A model generated the notes under the pieces. It was not told the origin of the DNA. It made no database searches and saw only the letters and a list, made by a program, of their open reading frames with translations. A program made the position numbers and the translations under genes. From DASZTV01 sp036268405 (GTDB lineage Bacteria > Actinomycetota > Actinomycetes > JAFAQI01): a stretch of DNA of 64,000 bases. This document shows, in pieces, positions 51,799-60,800 of the stretch (positions within the stretch are counted from its first letter, which is position 1; every line of letters starts with the position of its first letter). The stretch is taken from NCBI GenBank assembly GCA_036268405.1, contig DATAUF010000027.1:37659-101658 (forward strand). The letters are read 5' to 3'.

Positions 51799-52239
51799 GT
51801 GGCGTCGACGCGGGAGTACGGCGGCGAGGGCGAGCCGGTCGGTGGGCAGTCCCTCGGCGAGCTGGTCGCCACCGCGACGCGCGACCTGTCCGTCCTCATC
51901 CACTCCGAGATGGAGCTCGCCAAGGCGGAGCTGGCAGAGCAGGCGAAACGGGCGGCTGTCGGCGCAGGCCTGCTCAGCGGCGCCGCCGCGTTCGGCCTGC
52001 TCGCCCTGCTCGTGCTGTGCTTCGCTGCCGGGTTCGGCCTCGCTGCCGGTGCGTCGATCCCGGTGTGGGCCGGGTTCCTCAGTGTCGGTGGCTTGTTCGT
52101 CATCATCGCGGGCGTGTTGGGTGGGGTCGGCGCGAAGGCGCTCTCACGGATCGGCGGGCCGGATCGGACGGTCAGCACCGTGAAGGCGGGGCTCTCGTCG
52201 TTGCGCCACCCACGTCGCTCGGCGCCACCCGCCGCCTGA
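51799..52239 (+). CDS. 'phage holin family' actinobacterial membrane protein (Rv3669-like)
   Basis: A 146-residue protein from GTG 51799 behind GGGGAGGA. The N-terminal helix ATRDLSVLIHSEMELAKAELAEQAKR is amphipathic, followed by two membrane helices (AAFGLLALLVLCFAAGFGLA; WAGFLSVGGLFVIIAGVLG). It belongs to the superfamily III holin-like proteins found in most actinobacteria. There is no sign of a prophage, so 'holin' is a family label only. Confidence 0.8.
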   Translation: MASTREYGGEGEPVGGQSLGELVATATRDLSVLIHSEMELAKAELAEQAKRAAVGAGLLSGAAAFGLLALLVLCFAAGFGLAAGASIPVWAGFLSVGGLFVIIAGVLGGVGAKALSRIGGPDRTVSTVKAGLSSLRHPRRSAPPAA

Positions 52240-52281
52240 CGGGCCTCCGCGGCTTCATCGGTCGCGTGCCACTCTTGCGCG

Positions 52282-53199
52282 GTGGCGTCTCCCCGTCGGC
52301 TCGTCGAGGAGTCCGCGGTCCTCATCGGGGGTCCGTGGACCCATCGCAACGTCAATGCCAACGGCATCCGGCTGCACATCGCAGAGGCCGGGAGCGGACC
52401 GTTGGTGCTGTTGCTCCATGGCTTTCCGGAGTTCTGGTGGAGCTGGCATCACCAGCTCACCGCACTCGCGGGGGCGGGTTACCACGTGGTCGCGCCCGAC
52501 CTTCGCGGCTACGGCGCGAGCGACAAGCCGCCTCGCGGTTACGACGCCCCGACCTTGGCCGCCGACCTTGCGGGGCTGGTGCGAGCGCTCGGTGAGCACG
52601 ACGCGGTCTTCGTCGGTCACGACTGGGGCGGCCACCTCGCCTGGTCGACGGCCGCTCTGCACCCCGCCGTCGTACGCAAGCTCGTGGTCGTCTCGATCGC
52701 ACACCCGCTGCGCATGTACGACGCGCTGTTGCGCGACCGCGCGCAGCGCCGCGCGAGCAGCTACATCGGCCGATTCCAGCTGCCGTGGTCGCCGGAGCGC
52801 TGGCTCGTCGCCGACGACTCGGTCAACGTCGCCGGACTGCTGCACAAGTGGGGCGGCAACGGCTTCCCGGACCCCGAGACCGAGCGTCGCTGTCGCGAGG
52901 CCATGCAGATCCTCTACGTCCCCAACCGCTCGCTGGAGTACTACCGCTGGGCCTGGCGTTCGTTGCGCCGCACCGACGGCCGCCGCTATCGCCAGGCGAT
53001 GAACACCCAGATCGCCGCGCCGACGCTGCAGCTGCACGGCGAGCTCGATCCCTGTGTCTTGGCCTCGACTGCCCGCGGCTCCCAGCAGCACGTGAGCGCG
53101 TCGTACGAGTGGCATGAGCTGCCCGGGCTGGGGCACTTCCCGCACGAGGAGGCCCCCGAGCTGGTCACCGAGGAGCTGCTCCGCTTTGTGAACTGTTAG
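52282..53199 (+). CDS. ephE: alpha/beta-hydrolase, epoxide hydrolase-like
   Basis: A 305-residue hydrolase with the HGFPEFWWSWHHQL oxyanion segment, the nucleophile Asp in GHDWGGHLAW, the acid in HGELDPCVL and the catalytic His in GLGHFPHEE, as in microsomal-type epoxide hydrolases. The two lid tyrosines that activate epoxides are probably in YIGRF and YYRWAW regions, but I cannot assign them with certainty. Gene order with marP matches EphE (Rv3670) of mycobacteria. The start at ATG/GTG 52282 is not certain. Confidence 0.82.
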   Translation: MASPRRLVEESAVLIGGPWTHRNVNANGIRLHIAEAGSGPLVLLLHGFPEFWWSWHHQLTALAGAGYHVVAPDLRGYGASDKPPRGYDAPTLAADLAGLVRALGEHDAVFVGHDWGGHLAWSTAALHPAVVRKLVVVSIAHPLRMYDALLRDRAQRRASSYIGRFQLPWSPERWLVADDSVNVAGLLHKWGGNGFPDPETERRCREAMQILYVPNRSLEYYRWAWRSLRRTDGRRYRQAMNTQIAAPTLQLHGELDPCVLASTARGSQQHVSASYEWHELPGLGHFPHEEAPELVTEELLRFVNC

Positions 53200-53222
53200 C
53201 TGCGGCTGCGGCTGCGGCTGCG
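53199..53222. repeat. GCTGCG hexanucleotide repeat (4 units)
   Basis: Four perfect tandem GCTGCG units begin at the last base of the hydrolase stop codon. They lie in the 41-base gap between two convergent stops. The copy number is likely to vary between strains. Confidence 0.75.
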
Positions 53223-53240
53223 GCTAGCGATCCACAAACC

Positions 53241-54419
53241 TCAATCGCAGCCTTGGGTGGACACCTCGCGGGTTGCCGTCGCACCGGTGTTTGCGTCGGG
53301 CGTGATCTCATGCGCGGTCAGGGCATAGCCGGTCTTCGGGTCATCGATGGCCGCGGCGAACACCATCCCGGCGACCTGACCCGACGTCGACAGCAGTGGC
53401 CCGCCGGAGTTGCCGGGCTGGACCTTCGCGTAGAGCGCATAGATCTGTCGGGTGACCTCGCGGTTCTGGTAGATGTCGGGGCCGCGCGCGTTCTGCACGT
53501 TGCGGATCCTTGCCGCTCTCGGCGTGAATCCGCCGTTCTCCGGGTAGCCGGCGACGATCGCGCTGTCGCCACTCGACAGGGCTCCCCCGAACGCCAGCGG
53601 CGTGAGGTCAAGGTTAGGAACGAGGAGTACGGCGACGTCGCGCTCCGGGTCGAAGACCACGACGTGCGCGGGGAGGGTCCGGCCGTCGACCGTCTGCACG
53701 GTCGGCGATGCGATTCCGGCAACGACGTGGGCATTGGTGAGCACTCGGTCGACCGCGTAGACGAACCCGCTGCCCTCAAGCTGACGGGAGCAGGACTCAG
53801 CGATGCCGGTGACCTTGACGACGTCGGGCTCGGCGCGGCGTACGACCGCGCTGTGCACCAGCCGCTTCGATGGCGGTGCCACCTTGGTGATCGGCTCGTT
53901 GCCGATCCCGCCGAACACCTCGGGCAGCCCGTCACGATCGAGCAACCGGCGGAAGGATGCGAACCACGTGTGGGCCGCGTCCGGCATCACCTGATCGACC
54001 CCTTTGAGGATGCTCGAGTGGCGAACCTCGCGCGATACCCCGCCACTCGCGCTTTGCGCGAGCGACGCACCCACCAGCCAGGCCACGAGCAACACCGAGA
54101 TGACGCTGACGGCGCCCCCGGCGACGGAGTCGAGCGTCCGCAGCGGACGCCAGGTGAACTCACGGCGGATCGCGACACCTATGAGCGTCGCGACCAGCTG
54201 GCCGAGCATCGCGCAGATGACGACGGCCAGCAGACCGAACATCGCGGGGCCGAGACCGATCCGGATGTCGCCGTGCAGTGAGCTGGCGTACTTCGCTCCG
54301 AGCGCCCCGCCGCCGATGAATCCGACGAAGGACAGGAAGCCGACCACGAAACCCTGCCGGTAGCCGCTGAACGCGAACCCCAGGCAGATGACCACCAGGA
54401 CGATGTCGAGGGTGTCCAT
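53241..54419 (-). CDS. marP: membrane-anchored serine protease MarP
   Basis: A 392-residue periplasmic protease with four N-terminal membrane helices (about residues 5-120, CvpA-like) and a chymotrypsin-fold domain. Triad: His231 in TNAHVVAG, Asp261 in DVAVLL, Ser338 in GNSGGPL. Cys210 and the penultimate Cys391 match the disulfide pair of M. tuberculosis MarP, which activates the enzyme under acid and oxidative stress. Start at ATG 54419. It precedes a NUDIX gene by 17 bases in the order known for mycobacteria. Confidence 0.93.
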   Translation of the reverse strand: MDTLDIVLVVICLGFAFSGYRQGFVVGFLSFVGFIGGGALGAKYASSLHGDIRIGLGPAMFGLLAVVICAMLGQLVATLIGVAIRREFTWRPLRTLDSVAGGAVSVISVLLVAWLVGASLAQSASGGVSREVRHSSILKGVDQVMPDAAHTWFASFRRLLDRDGLPEVFGGIGNEPITKVAPPSKRLVHSAVVRRAEPDVVKVTGIAESCSRQLEGSGFVYAVDRVLTNAHVVAGIASPTVQTVDGRTLPAHVVVFDPERDVAVLLVPNLDLTPLAFGGALSSGDSAIVAGYPENGGFTPRAARIRNVQNARGPDIYQNREVTRQIYALYAKVQPGNSGGPLLSTSGQVAGMVFAAAIDDPKTGYALTAHEITPDANTGATATREVSTQGCD

Positions 54420-54435
54420 CAGTTCGCCGGCATCA

Positions 54436-55092
54436 TCAGTCGAACGGCAGCGTAACGGGCAACGCAATGGGGAATGGCACGGTCACGGAGCGGTCCCACT
54501 CACGCTCCCAGCCGCCGAGTGAGAGCAGCCGGTCAAGGATCGCGGCGGTGAAACCCCACACGAGCATTCCCGCGACGTTGAACGCCGGGCTGTCATAGCC
54601 GAGCGGGTGCTTCACCGTCACCCGGTTGGCGGGATCGGTCAGGTCGGCGAGCGGGACCCGCGACACCGCCGCCGTCTCCACGAGATCGACCGGGCCGACC
54701 TTGGACGGCGCCCGCCACCACGCGATGACCGGGGTGACCAGGTTGCCGCTCGGGGGCAGCCAGATCTCCGGCAGCGTTGTCAGCACGTCGACCCCGGCTG
54801 GGTCGACGCCGGTTTCCTCGACCGCCTCGCGTAGCGCGGCGCCGACCGGACCGTCGTCCGTCGGATCGATGCCGCCCCCGGGAAACGCCGGCTGTCCGGC
54901 GTGATGGCGAAGCTCATCGCTGCGCTGCAGCAGAAGCACGTCCGGTCCCGACGGACCCTCGCCGAAGAGCATCAGGACGGCCGACTTCCGCAGGCTCTCG
55001 GTGTCCTCCGGCACCGGAGTGAACATGGACGGCCCTAGCGCGTCGACTGCCTTGACCAGCCGGTCGAGCCACTCCGGCACCGCGGCTGTCAT
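54436..55092 (-). CDS. NUDIX hydrolase (CoA pyrophosphatase-like, Rv3672c type)
   Basis: A 218-residue protein with a Nudix box FPGGGIDPTDDGPVGAALREAVEETGVD. The first Glu of the consensus is Asp here. The preceding LLLQRSDELRHHAGQPAFPGG is the usual CoA-diphosphatase (COG0494/NudL) segment. It removes toxic or surplus nucleoside diphosphates; the substrate is inferred. Its ATG overlaps the TlpA-like stop (ATGA). Confidence 0.88.
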   Translation of the reverse strand: MTAAVPEWLDRLVKAVDALGPSMFTPVPEDTESLRKSAVLMLFGEGPSGPDVLLLQRSDELRHHAGQPAFPGGGIDPTDDGPVGAALREAVEETGVDPAGVDVLTTLPEIWLPPSGNLVTPVIAWWRAPSKVGPVDLVETAAVSRVPLADLTDPANRVTVKHPLGYDSPAFNVAGMLVWGFTAAILDRLLSLGGWEREWDRSVTVPFPIALPVTLPFD

Positions 55093-55697
55093 CGCACGTG
55101 GAGGTAGGTCGCGATGTCCGCGCGCAGCGCGGCGGCGCTGTGGTACTCGCCCGGGTGTACGTGCACGACCTTGCCGCTCGTCCCGACAAAGGCGGTCTCT
55201 GGTGGTCCCGAGGCTGATGACAGGCCAGACGTCGCCAGCCCGATCAGCACCTTCCGGTCGGAGTCCACGACCGACGGATAGCGAACGGGGGGCTTGACAT
55301 GGGTGCCGAAGTCCAGCGCGCTGTCCGCTTGATCCTCGGTGTCCACGCCGAGGAACGCCACCTTGCCGCGGTCCGCGTCGTACACCGAGGACAGGTAGCC
55401 GGCCTCCTCTTGGCACGGTATGCACCACGACCCCCACACGTTGACGACGGCCGGACCCCGCAGGCCGGCGAGGTCTACGGCAGGACCGTTGCCGAGACAG
55501 TCGAGCGTCACCTTCGGCAGGCCGCCGGAGGCTGAGGCGGTCGATGACTCCGGGCATACCGAGAGGTGGGCTTTGGCGACGAGCTTGGCGAGCGAAGCGC
55601 TGCGGTCGGACGATGTTCCGGCAGTCGAGGACCCTGAGCAGCCGACGACCGCGAGCACCGTGGCAAGCCCGAGCAGCCGGCCGACAAGAGCTCTCAC
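55089..55697 (-). CDS. TlpA-family thioredoxin-like lipoprotein (Rv3673c type)
   Basis: A 202-residue exported thiol protein. A signal peptide with lipobox AVVGC anchors it. The redox motif is WCIPC in VNVWGSWCIPCQEEAGYL, with a cis-Pro loop near PPETAFVG. It could serve cytochrome c maturation or disulfide formation for partners such as MarP; the latter is inference from gene adjacency. Start GTG 55697 overlaps the nth stop (GTGA). Confidence 0.88.
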   Translation of the reverse strand: MRALVGRLLGLATVLAVVGCSGSSTAGTSSDRSASLAKLVAKAHLSVCPESSTASASGGLPKVTLDCLGNGPAVDLAGLRGPAVVNVWGSWCIPCQEEAGYLSSVYDADRGKVAFLGVDTEDQADSALDFGTHVKPPVRYPSVVDSDRKVLIGLATSGLSSASGPPETAFVGTSGKVVHVHPGEYHSAAALRADIATYLHVR

Positions 55698-56410
55698 GCG
55701 GTCGGGTTCATCTGCGACGGAGATCTGAGCAGCTTCTCCGCGACCGCCTGGTCGGTGGGCCCTTCGCCGTAGGCCGGGCACATCTTCGCCAACGGGCAGG
55801 CACCGCACGCCGGCCGACGGGAGTGGCAAGCGCGACGGCCGTGCCAGATCATCCGGTGGGACAGGCCGGTCCAGTCGCGCTTCTCGAACAGCGACCCGAT
55901 CTCATGCTCGACCTTGACCGGGTCATCCTCCGTGGTCCAGCCGAAGCGGCGAGAGAGCCGGCCGAAGTGGGTGTCGACGGTGATCCCCGGCACTCCGAAG
56001 GCGTTGCCGAGGACGACATTCGCGGTCTTGCGCCCCACCCCGGGCAGCGTCACCAGGTCCTTGAGCCTGCCCGGGACCTCGCCGTCGTACCGCTCGTCGA
56101 GCGCCTGTCCGAGCTTGAGCAGGCTGTTGGTCTTCGCCCGGAAGAAGCCGGTCGACTTGATCATCGTTTCCATCTCGGCGCGATCCGCCGCGGCGTAGTC
56201 GGCCGCCGTGGGGTAGCGCCGGAACAGCGCCGGCGTGACCTGATTCACCATCTTGTCGGTGCACTGGGCCGACAGGACGGTCGCGACGAGCAGTTGGAGC
56301 GGTGAATCGAAGTCCAGCTCGCAATGAGCGTCGGGATAGGTCGCCTTGAGCACCTTGTCCATCCGGCGGGCCCGCCGGACCAGGGCGGTACGGGACTCCG
56401 GCGACGGCAC
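55694..56410 (-). CDS. nth: endonuclease III
   Basis: A 238-residue DNA glycosylase/AP lyase for oxidised pyrimidines. HhH motif LPGVGRKTANVVL with catalytic Lys, catalytic Asp in VDTHFGRL, and the [4Fe-4S] cysteines C-x6-C-x2-C-x5-C in ACHSRRPACGACPLAKMC. The GTG at 56410 fits the family start; the frame remains open upstream to 56491 without support. It heads the nth-tlpA-NUDIX-marP operon and is divergent from the RsiG-like gene. Confidence 0.94.
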   Translation of the reverse strand: MPSPESRTALVRRARRMDKVLKATYPDAHCELDFDSPLQLLVATVLSAQCTDKMVNQVTPALFRRYPTAADYAAADRAEMETMIKSTGFFRAKTNSLLKLGQALDERYDGEVPGRLKDLVTLPGVGRKTANVVLGNAFGVPGITVDTHFGRLSRRFGWTTEDDPVKVEHEIGSLFEKRDWTGLSHRMIWHGRRACHSRRPACGACPLAKMCPAYGEGPTDQAVAEKLLRSPSQMNPTA

Positions 56411-56537
56411 ATGTCGAGAGTACGGGGCACGTGTGACCCATCTTTCCCTAGGCCGTAGGGGTGATGCGCTGTGGACGACCCTTAAGCACATCGATCATCA
56501 CGCCGATGCGGCAAAGGAAGCTGCGGAGAGTGAGGAA

Positions 56538-57059
56538 ATGCCGAATCGGCCCACGGCGGACCGAAAAACGCCACCGGAACGGGACCCGCAGTTCGCCCAT
56601 CTCAACTTGGGCGGGCTGCGCGAGTACCGCAGCACCCTGACGCATGAAGAGAGCAGGGTGTCCTACTGGCGTCGAATCATTCAGGCCCGCCTCGACATCG
56701 TGCGCAACGCTCGTGAGGGCGCCGCGACGACGGTCGACGACCTCCGAAGCGTGTTCGCCGAGCGCGCACCCAGCACTCGGCGCACCGCCTTGCTCTCCGT
56801 GATGCCGATCGATGACATGCCCCCCCTGCCGGATCTCGCGAACCTGTGGTCGCGCGAGCCCGACCCGCAGGACCCGACCCGGACGGCCGAGCTCGTCGAG
56901 GAGCTCGCCAATGCGGAACAGCAGCTGTCGGCCTACCGGGCCGCGCTGCACCGCCAGCTCGCCGCGGCGACCACCGAGCTGATTGCGCGTTACCGTGAGC
57001 AGCCGGACCTGTGCCTGTCGGCGCTGCCGTCGCGACCTGCCACCCGCATCTCGATCTGA
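56538..57059 (+). CDS. RsiG-like c-di-GMP-binding anti-sigma factor
   Basis: A 173-residue helical protein starting MPNRPTADRKTPPERDPQF at ATG 56538. Helix 1 carries E38-x3-S42-x2-R45-x3-Q49-x3-D53 (in ESRVSYWRRIIQARLD), exactly the E(X)3S(X)2R(X)3Q(X)3D signature that binds c-di-GMP in Streptomyces RsiG. Helix 2 has E127-x3-S131-x2-R134 but His138 and Ala142 where Gln and Asp are expected. RsiG with c-di-GMP holds the sporulation sigma factor WhiG; WhiG itself is not in the window. The upstream frame to 56346 is rejected. Confidence 0.85.
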   Translation: MPNRPTADRKTPPERDPQFAHLNLGGLREYRSTLTHEESRVSYWRRIIQARLDIVRNAREGAATTVDDLRSVFAERAPSTRRTALLSVMPIDDMPPLPDLANLWSREPDPQDPTRTAELVEELANAEQQLSAYRAALHRQLAAATTELIARYREQPDLCLSALPSRPATRISI

Positions 57060-57144
57060 CCTGGCGGGCAAGTCTCTTTCACGGCTGATCCCTTCTGAGG
57101 CAGACTCCACGTCGAGTGACGACAGTGTCCGGCGGGAGGTCGAG

Positions 57145-57819
57145 GTGCAAGGCGTGCTGGCATCGGTGCCGTTGTTCGCCGCGCTCGACGCCGACTCGGC
57201 GGCGACGCTGGAGAAGATGCTCACCACCCGCAGCGTCGGTCGTGGGCACATCGTGTTCAGCGAGGGCGACACCGGCGACCGGCTTTTCATCGTTCTCGAC
57301 GGCAAGGTCAAGATCACCCGCGCCTCGGCCGATGGTCGCGAGAACCTGATCGCGGTCCTCGGAGCCAGCGAGATGTTCGGCGAGCTCTCCTTGTTCGACC
57401 CCGGGCCGCGAACCGCGAGCGTCTCAGCGATCACCGACTCGACCCTCGCCTCACTCGACCACGACGACCTGCGACCCCTACTGCTCGAGCGCCCAGGTGT
57501 TGCCGTCGAGCTGCTCCAGGCGCTGGCGCAACGGCTGCGGCGTACCAACGAGGCGATGGCGGACCTGGTCTTCACCGACGTCCCCGGCCGCGTCGCCAAG
57601 GCGCTGCTCGATCTCGCCGAGAAGTTCGGGGTCGTGGAGGCGGACGGTACGAGGGTTCGGCACGACCTCACCCAAGAGGAGCTCGCCCAGCTCGTCGGTG
57701 CAAGCCGGGAGACGGTGAACAAGGCACTGTCGGAGTTCGCCCATCGCGGCTGGCTGCGGATCGAGGGCCGCAGCGTCCTGCTGCTCGACTCCGAACGGCT
57801 GTCGCGCAGAGCGCGCTAG
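57145..57819 (+). CDS. crp: CRP/FNR-family transcription regulator (Crp)
   Basis: A 224-residue regulator: cyclic nucleotide-binding domain (ALDADSAATLEKML, VFSEGDTGDRLFIVLDGKVKI, MFGELSLFDPGPRTASV, in which the cAMP-contact Glu and Arg are visible) and a winged helix (LTQEELAQLVGASRETVNKAL). Start GTG 57145 behind GGGAGG. It matches mycobacterial Crp (Rv3676) in position. A class III cyclase lies 80 bases further on in the opposite orientation, so cAMP synthesis and response could be linked; that is inference. A tandem repeat covers its stop. Confidence 0.92.
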   Translation: MQGVLASVPLFAALDADSAATLEKMLTTRSVGRGHIVFSEGDTGDRLFIVLDGKVKITRASADGRENLIAVLGASEMFGELSLFDPGPRTASVSAITDSTLASLDHDDLRPLLLERPGVAVELLQALAQRLRRTNEAMADLVFTDVPGRVAKALLDLAEKFGVVEADGTRVRHDLTQEELAQLVGASRETVNKALSEFAHRGWLRIEGRSVLLLDSERLSRRAR

Positions 57820-57863
57820 ACGACACCGCGCAGAGCGCGCTAGACGACACCGCGCAGAGCGCG
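57803..57863. repeat. tandem 24-base repeat spanning the crp stop codon
   Basis: A 24-base unit beginning CGCGCAGAGCGCG occurs at 57803-57826 and 57827-57850, followed by 13 bases of a third copy (57851-57863). The first copy contains the last codons and TAG of crp. The GCGC-AGA-GCGC core can form small hairpins. The cyclase gene on the other strand stops at 57896. Confidence 0.75.
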
Positions 57864-57895
57864 AAAGATGACAGGGCCGTGTGCGCTGGATCAAC

Positions 57896-60800
57896 TTACG
57901 CACGCAGCGCGGACAGCGCCTTCTGTGACGCGGACAGCTCGCCACTCATCTCGGTCGCCGCTGAAAGCGCAGTCGCCTGGCGCACCGCGAAGCGTGCCGC
58001 CGGGGGATCCCCCGCCGCTGCGAGACAGGCACCGAGCACCCGCAAGGCGACGATGCGCGACCGCACGTCCTGCGCCGGCTGCGCCATCGCTTCGTGCGCG
58101 ACGCGCAACGCTTCCGCAGTCTCGCCGAGCTCGAGCAGCCCGCCGGCAAGGTGGGCGAGTGCCTGGCGTCGCGGGAAGGCCAACGAGGAGTCGGCGACGA
58201 CTTGCGCCTCGCGGAGCAGTTGCACTGCCTCCTCGGTCTTGCCCCGAGCCCGCAGCGCCTGGGCGAGCAGCACTCGCAGGCTGACCAGAGCACCCGGCCG
58301 CAGATCCAGACCCTCGGCCTGCTCGAGAGCAAGACGCGCGGCACTCTCTGCCGCGCTGGCGTCGCCGAGGTCCAGTCGGCAGTAGCCGATGCTCACCGTC
58401 GCGAGTGCCGCAGGGAGCGGGTTGCGGCCCTTGAGCGCGAGGTCGACGGCGAGCTCGAGGCGCCGGATCGCCTTGCGCTGGCGTCCCTGTCCGCGCAGCG
58501 CCGCGGCCGAGGCGATCGATGCCATGCATTGGCCCCAGGTGTCGCCCAGCTCTTCGAACTGGTCGAACGCCGCCGCGGACTCGTCAAGCGCAGTCTTGAT
58601 CAGACCGAGCTCGGCCGCGGCGAAGCCGTCGATCGTCAGGCAGGCCGCCGTGCCCCATCCATCGCCGATCGCGCGACCCATCGGCAGCAGGCTCTGCGCC
58701 AGCTCACGCGCCTCGGCCAATCGACCCTGTAGCAGGCGGATGAACGCCTCAGTGCCCGCACACCATGACATCCCGCCCTCATCGTCGAGGCTGGCGAACA
58801 CACCGCGTGCCTCGACCAGTCGCCTGGCCGCGGCGTCGTAGTCGCCACGTGTCGTTGCGGTCCACGCGAGGTGTTGCAGCGCCCAGCCCGCACCGCGGCG
58901 GTCGCCGACGCGTTCCGCGAGCGACAACGCCTGCCCGAACCGCTCTTCGGCCGAGGACAGCCGCGCAGCGAGGAAGTCCATCATTCCGAGCTGCCGCAGC
59001 GCCTCGCCGGTTACTCGGTCGAACCCGGAGTCACTGGCCAGTGCGAGCGCGGTGACCAGGGTCCGTGTCGCGCGGTGGTCCTCGCCGCGTCGGCGGAGGA
59101 TGTCGCCGTGCACGACAAGTGCCGTCGCCCGGATCCGCTGGTCGGTGGAGGCAAGCGCGAGGTCGAGATCCACCTCCGCCTCGTCGTGCCGGTGCAACGC
59201 GACACGTGCCGCGGCGCGACGTACCAGCGTTCGCGCCACTGCCGGCTCCGGGACGTCACCCGCGCCGAGCTCCAGAGCGCGGGTGAGCAGGGTCTCGGCC
59301 CGGCCGTTGTCGTCCCGGGCCAGCGCTGCCTCACCGAGGCGGTCGAGCGCACCGAACCCGATCTCACGTGCCGACCACGCGAGGTCGCTGGGGGCGAGGT
59401 TCATCTCCGATGCGAGAACGACTGCTTGCTCGGACTGCGACGCGACAAACGCATCAGTGTCGGCGGCCGACCACTGCAGCCCGTCGATCGCCCACCGCGC
59501 AACGGTCGCGTGACGCCGCGCCCGCTCCCCCTTCGGGATGCCGGCGTACGCGACGTCGCGGGCGAGAGCGTGGGTGAAGACAAACTGCGGCGCGGACTCC
59601 GACCCGTCGGCCGTCGGCCGGACGATGCCGCGTGACACGAGCTCGTCGAGGCCGAGCGCAACCTGCTCGCTGTCACCTTCAACCGGCGTCAAGGCGCGGA
59701 ACATCTCGAAGGTGAAGCGGTTGCCGATCACCGACGCGTCACGGGCGAGCGTGCGCGCGATCGGCGACAAGCCGTCGATGCGAGCGGCCAGCACGGCTTG
59801 AACGCCTGCCGGCAACACCTCACGGGGCAGCTCGCCGACCAGCTGCCAGCCGTCGCCCTCACGTCGAAGCAGGTCGCGGTCAACGAGAAGGTGCAGAAGC
59901 TCGGCGAGGAAGAACGGATTCCCCTGCGCGCGACTGAGCAGCTGGTCGCGGGTCTCGGGATCGAGCTCGACACCGTCGAGGTAGGCACGCAGCAGGCGCT
60001 CGCTCGCGGCCTCGTCGAGCGGTGACACCGGCAGCACCTCCGGGTCGGGCATCCGCTCCCACCACGTGGTGCCGAGCAGGTCCGGCCGGCCGACCGTCAC
60101 GAACATGACCGCGCCGGGGAGGTCGTCAGCGAGCCGGGAGATCGAGCGCAGCAGATCGTTGGTGGCCCACTGCGCGTCGTCGATGACAAGGACGAGCGGG
60201 CCCTCCGACTGCAACGCCTGAAGCACCGCGCCGACCGCCTCGACCATCGGGTCACGCGAGACCTCGACGGCGCCCGGGGTCGCGGTGTCGCGGGGTCCGA
60301 TCGGTGCCCACTCCACCAGGCCGAGCAACGCGAGCAGACGGTCGGTCATCTGACTCGTGACCGGCCGCGCGTCCTCGATCGCGGCGAGCCGCGCAACGGT
60401 GCGCCGTACGCGCGCTATCGCGGCATCGGTGTCGTCGTCCTCGGTGATGCCGACCGCGGTACGCATCCAGTCGGCAAGGGCGGAGAGCTCCCTGCTCTCG
60501 CCGTACGGCGCGCACCGGCCCCACAAGACCCGGACCGCGGGCAGCTCACCCGCGAACTCCGCAAGCTCGAGCGCGAGCCGGGTCTTGCCCACGCCGGCGT
60601 CTCCGGTGACCACGACCGAGGCAGGCTTGCCGCGCTCGACGACATCGAGGACGCGGCCGACCAGCCGGCCGAACTCAGCATCGCGACCGATGAAGGGCGC
60701 CTCCTCGCCGAGACCGATCCGGGCAGCGCCTGGCGGCCGGATGCCGACCAACTCGTACGCCGGGACCGGCTCCCGCTTGCCCTTCAGTCGCAGCGGCGGA

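Noticed and set aside
51799..52239. Possible prophage signalled by a holin-like gene
   Set aside because: No integrase, terminase, capsid or tail genes nearby; the family is a common actinobacterial membrane protein.
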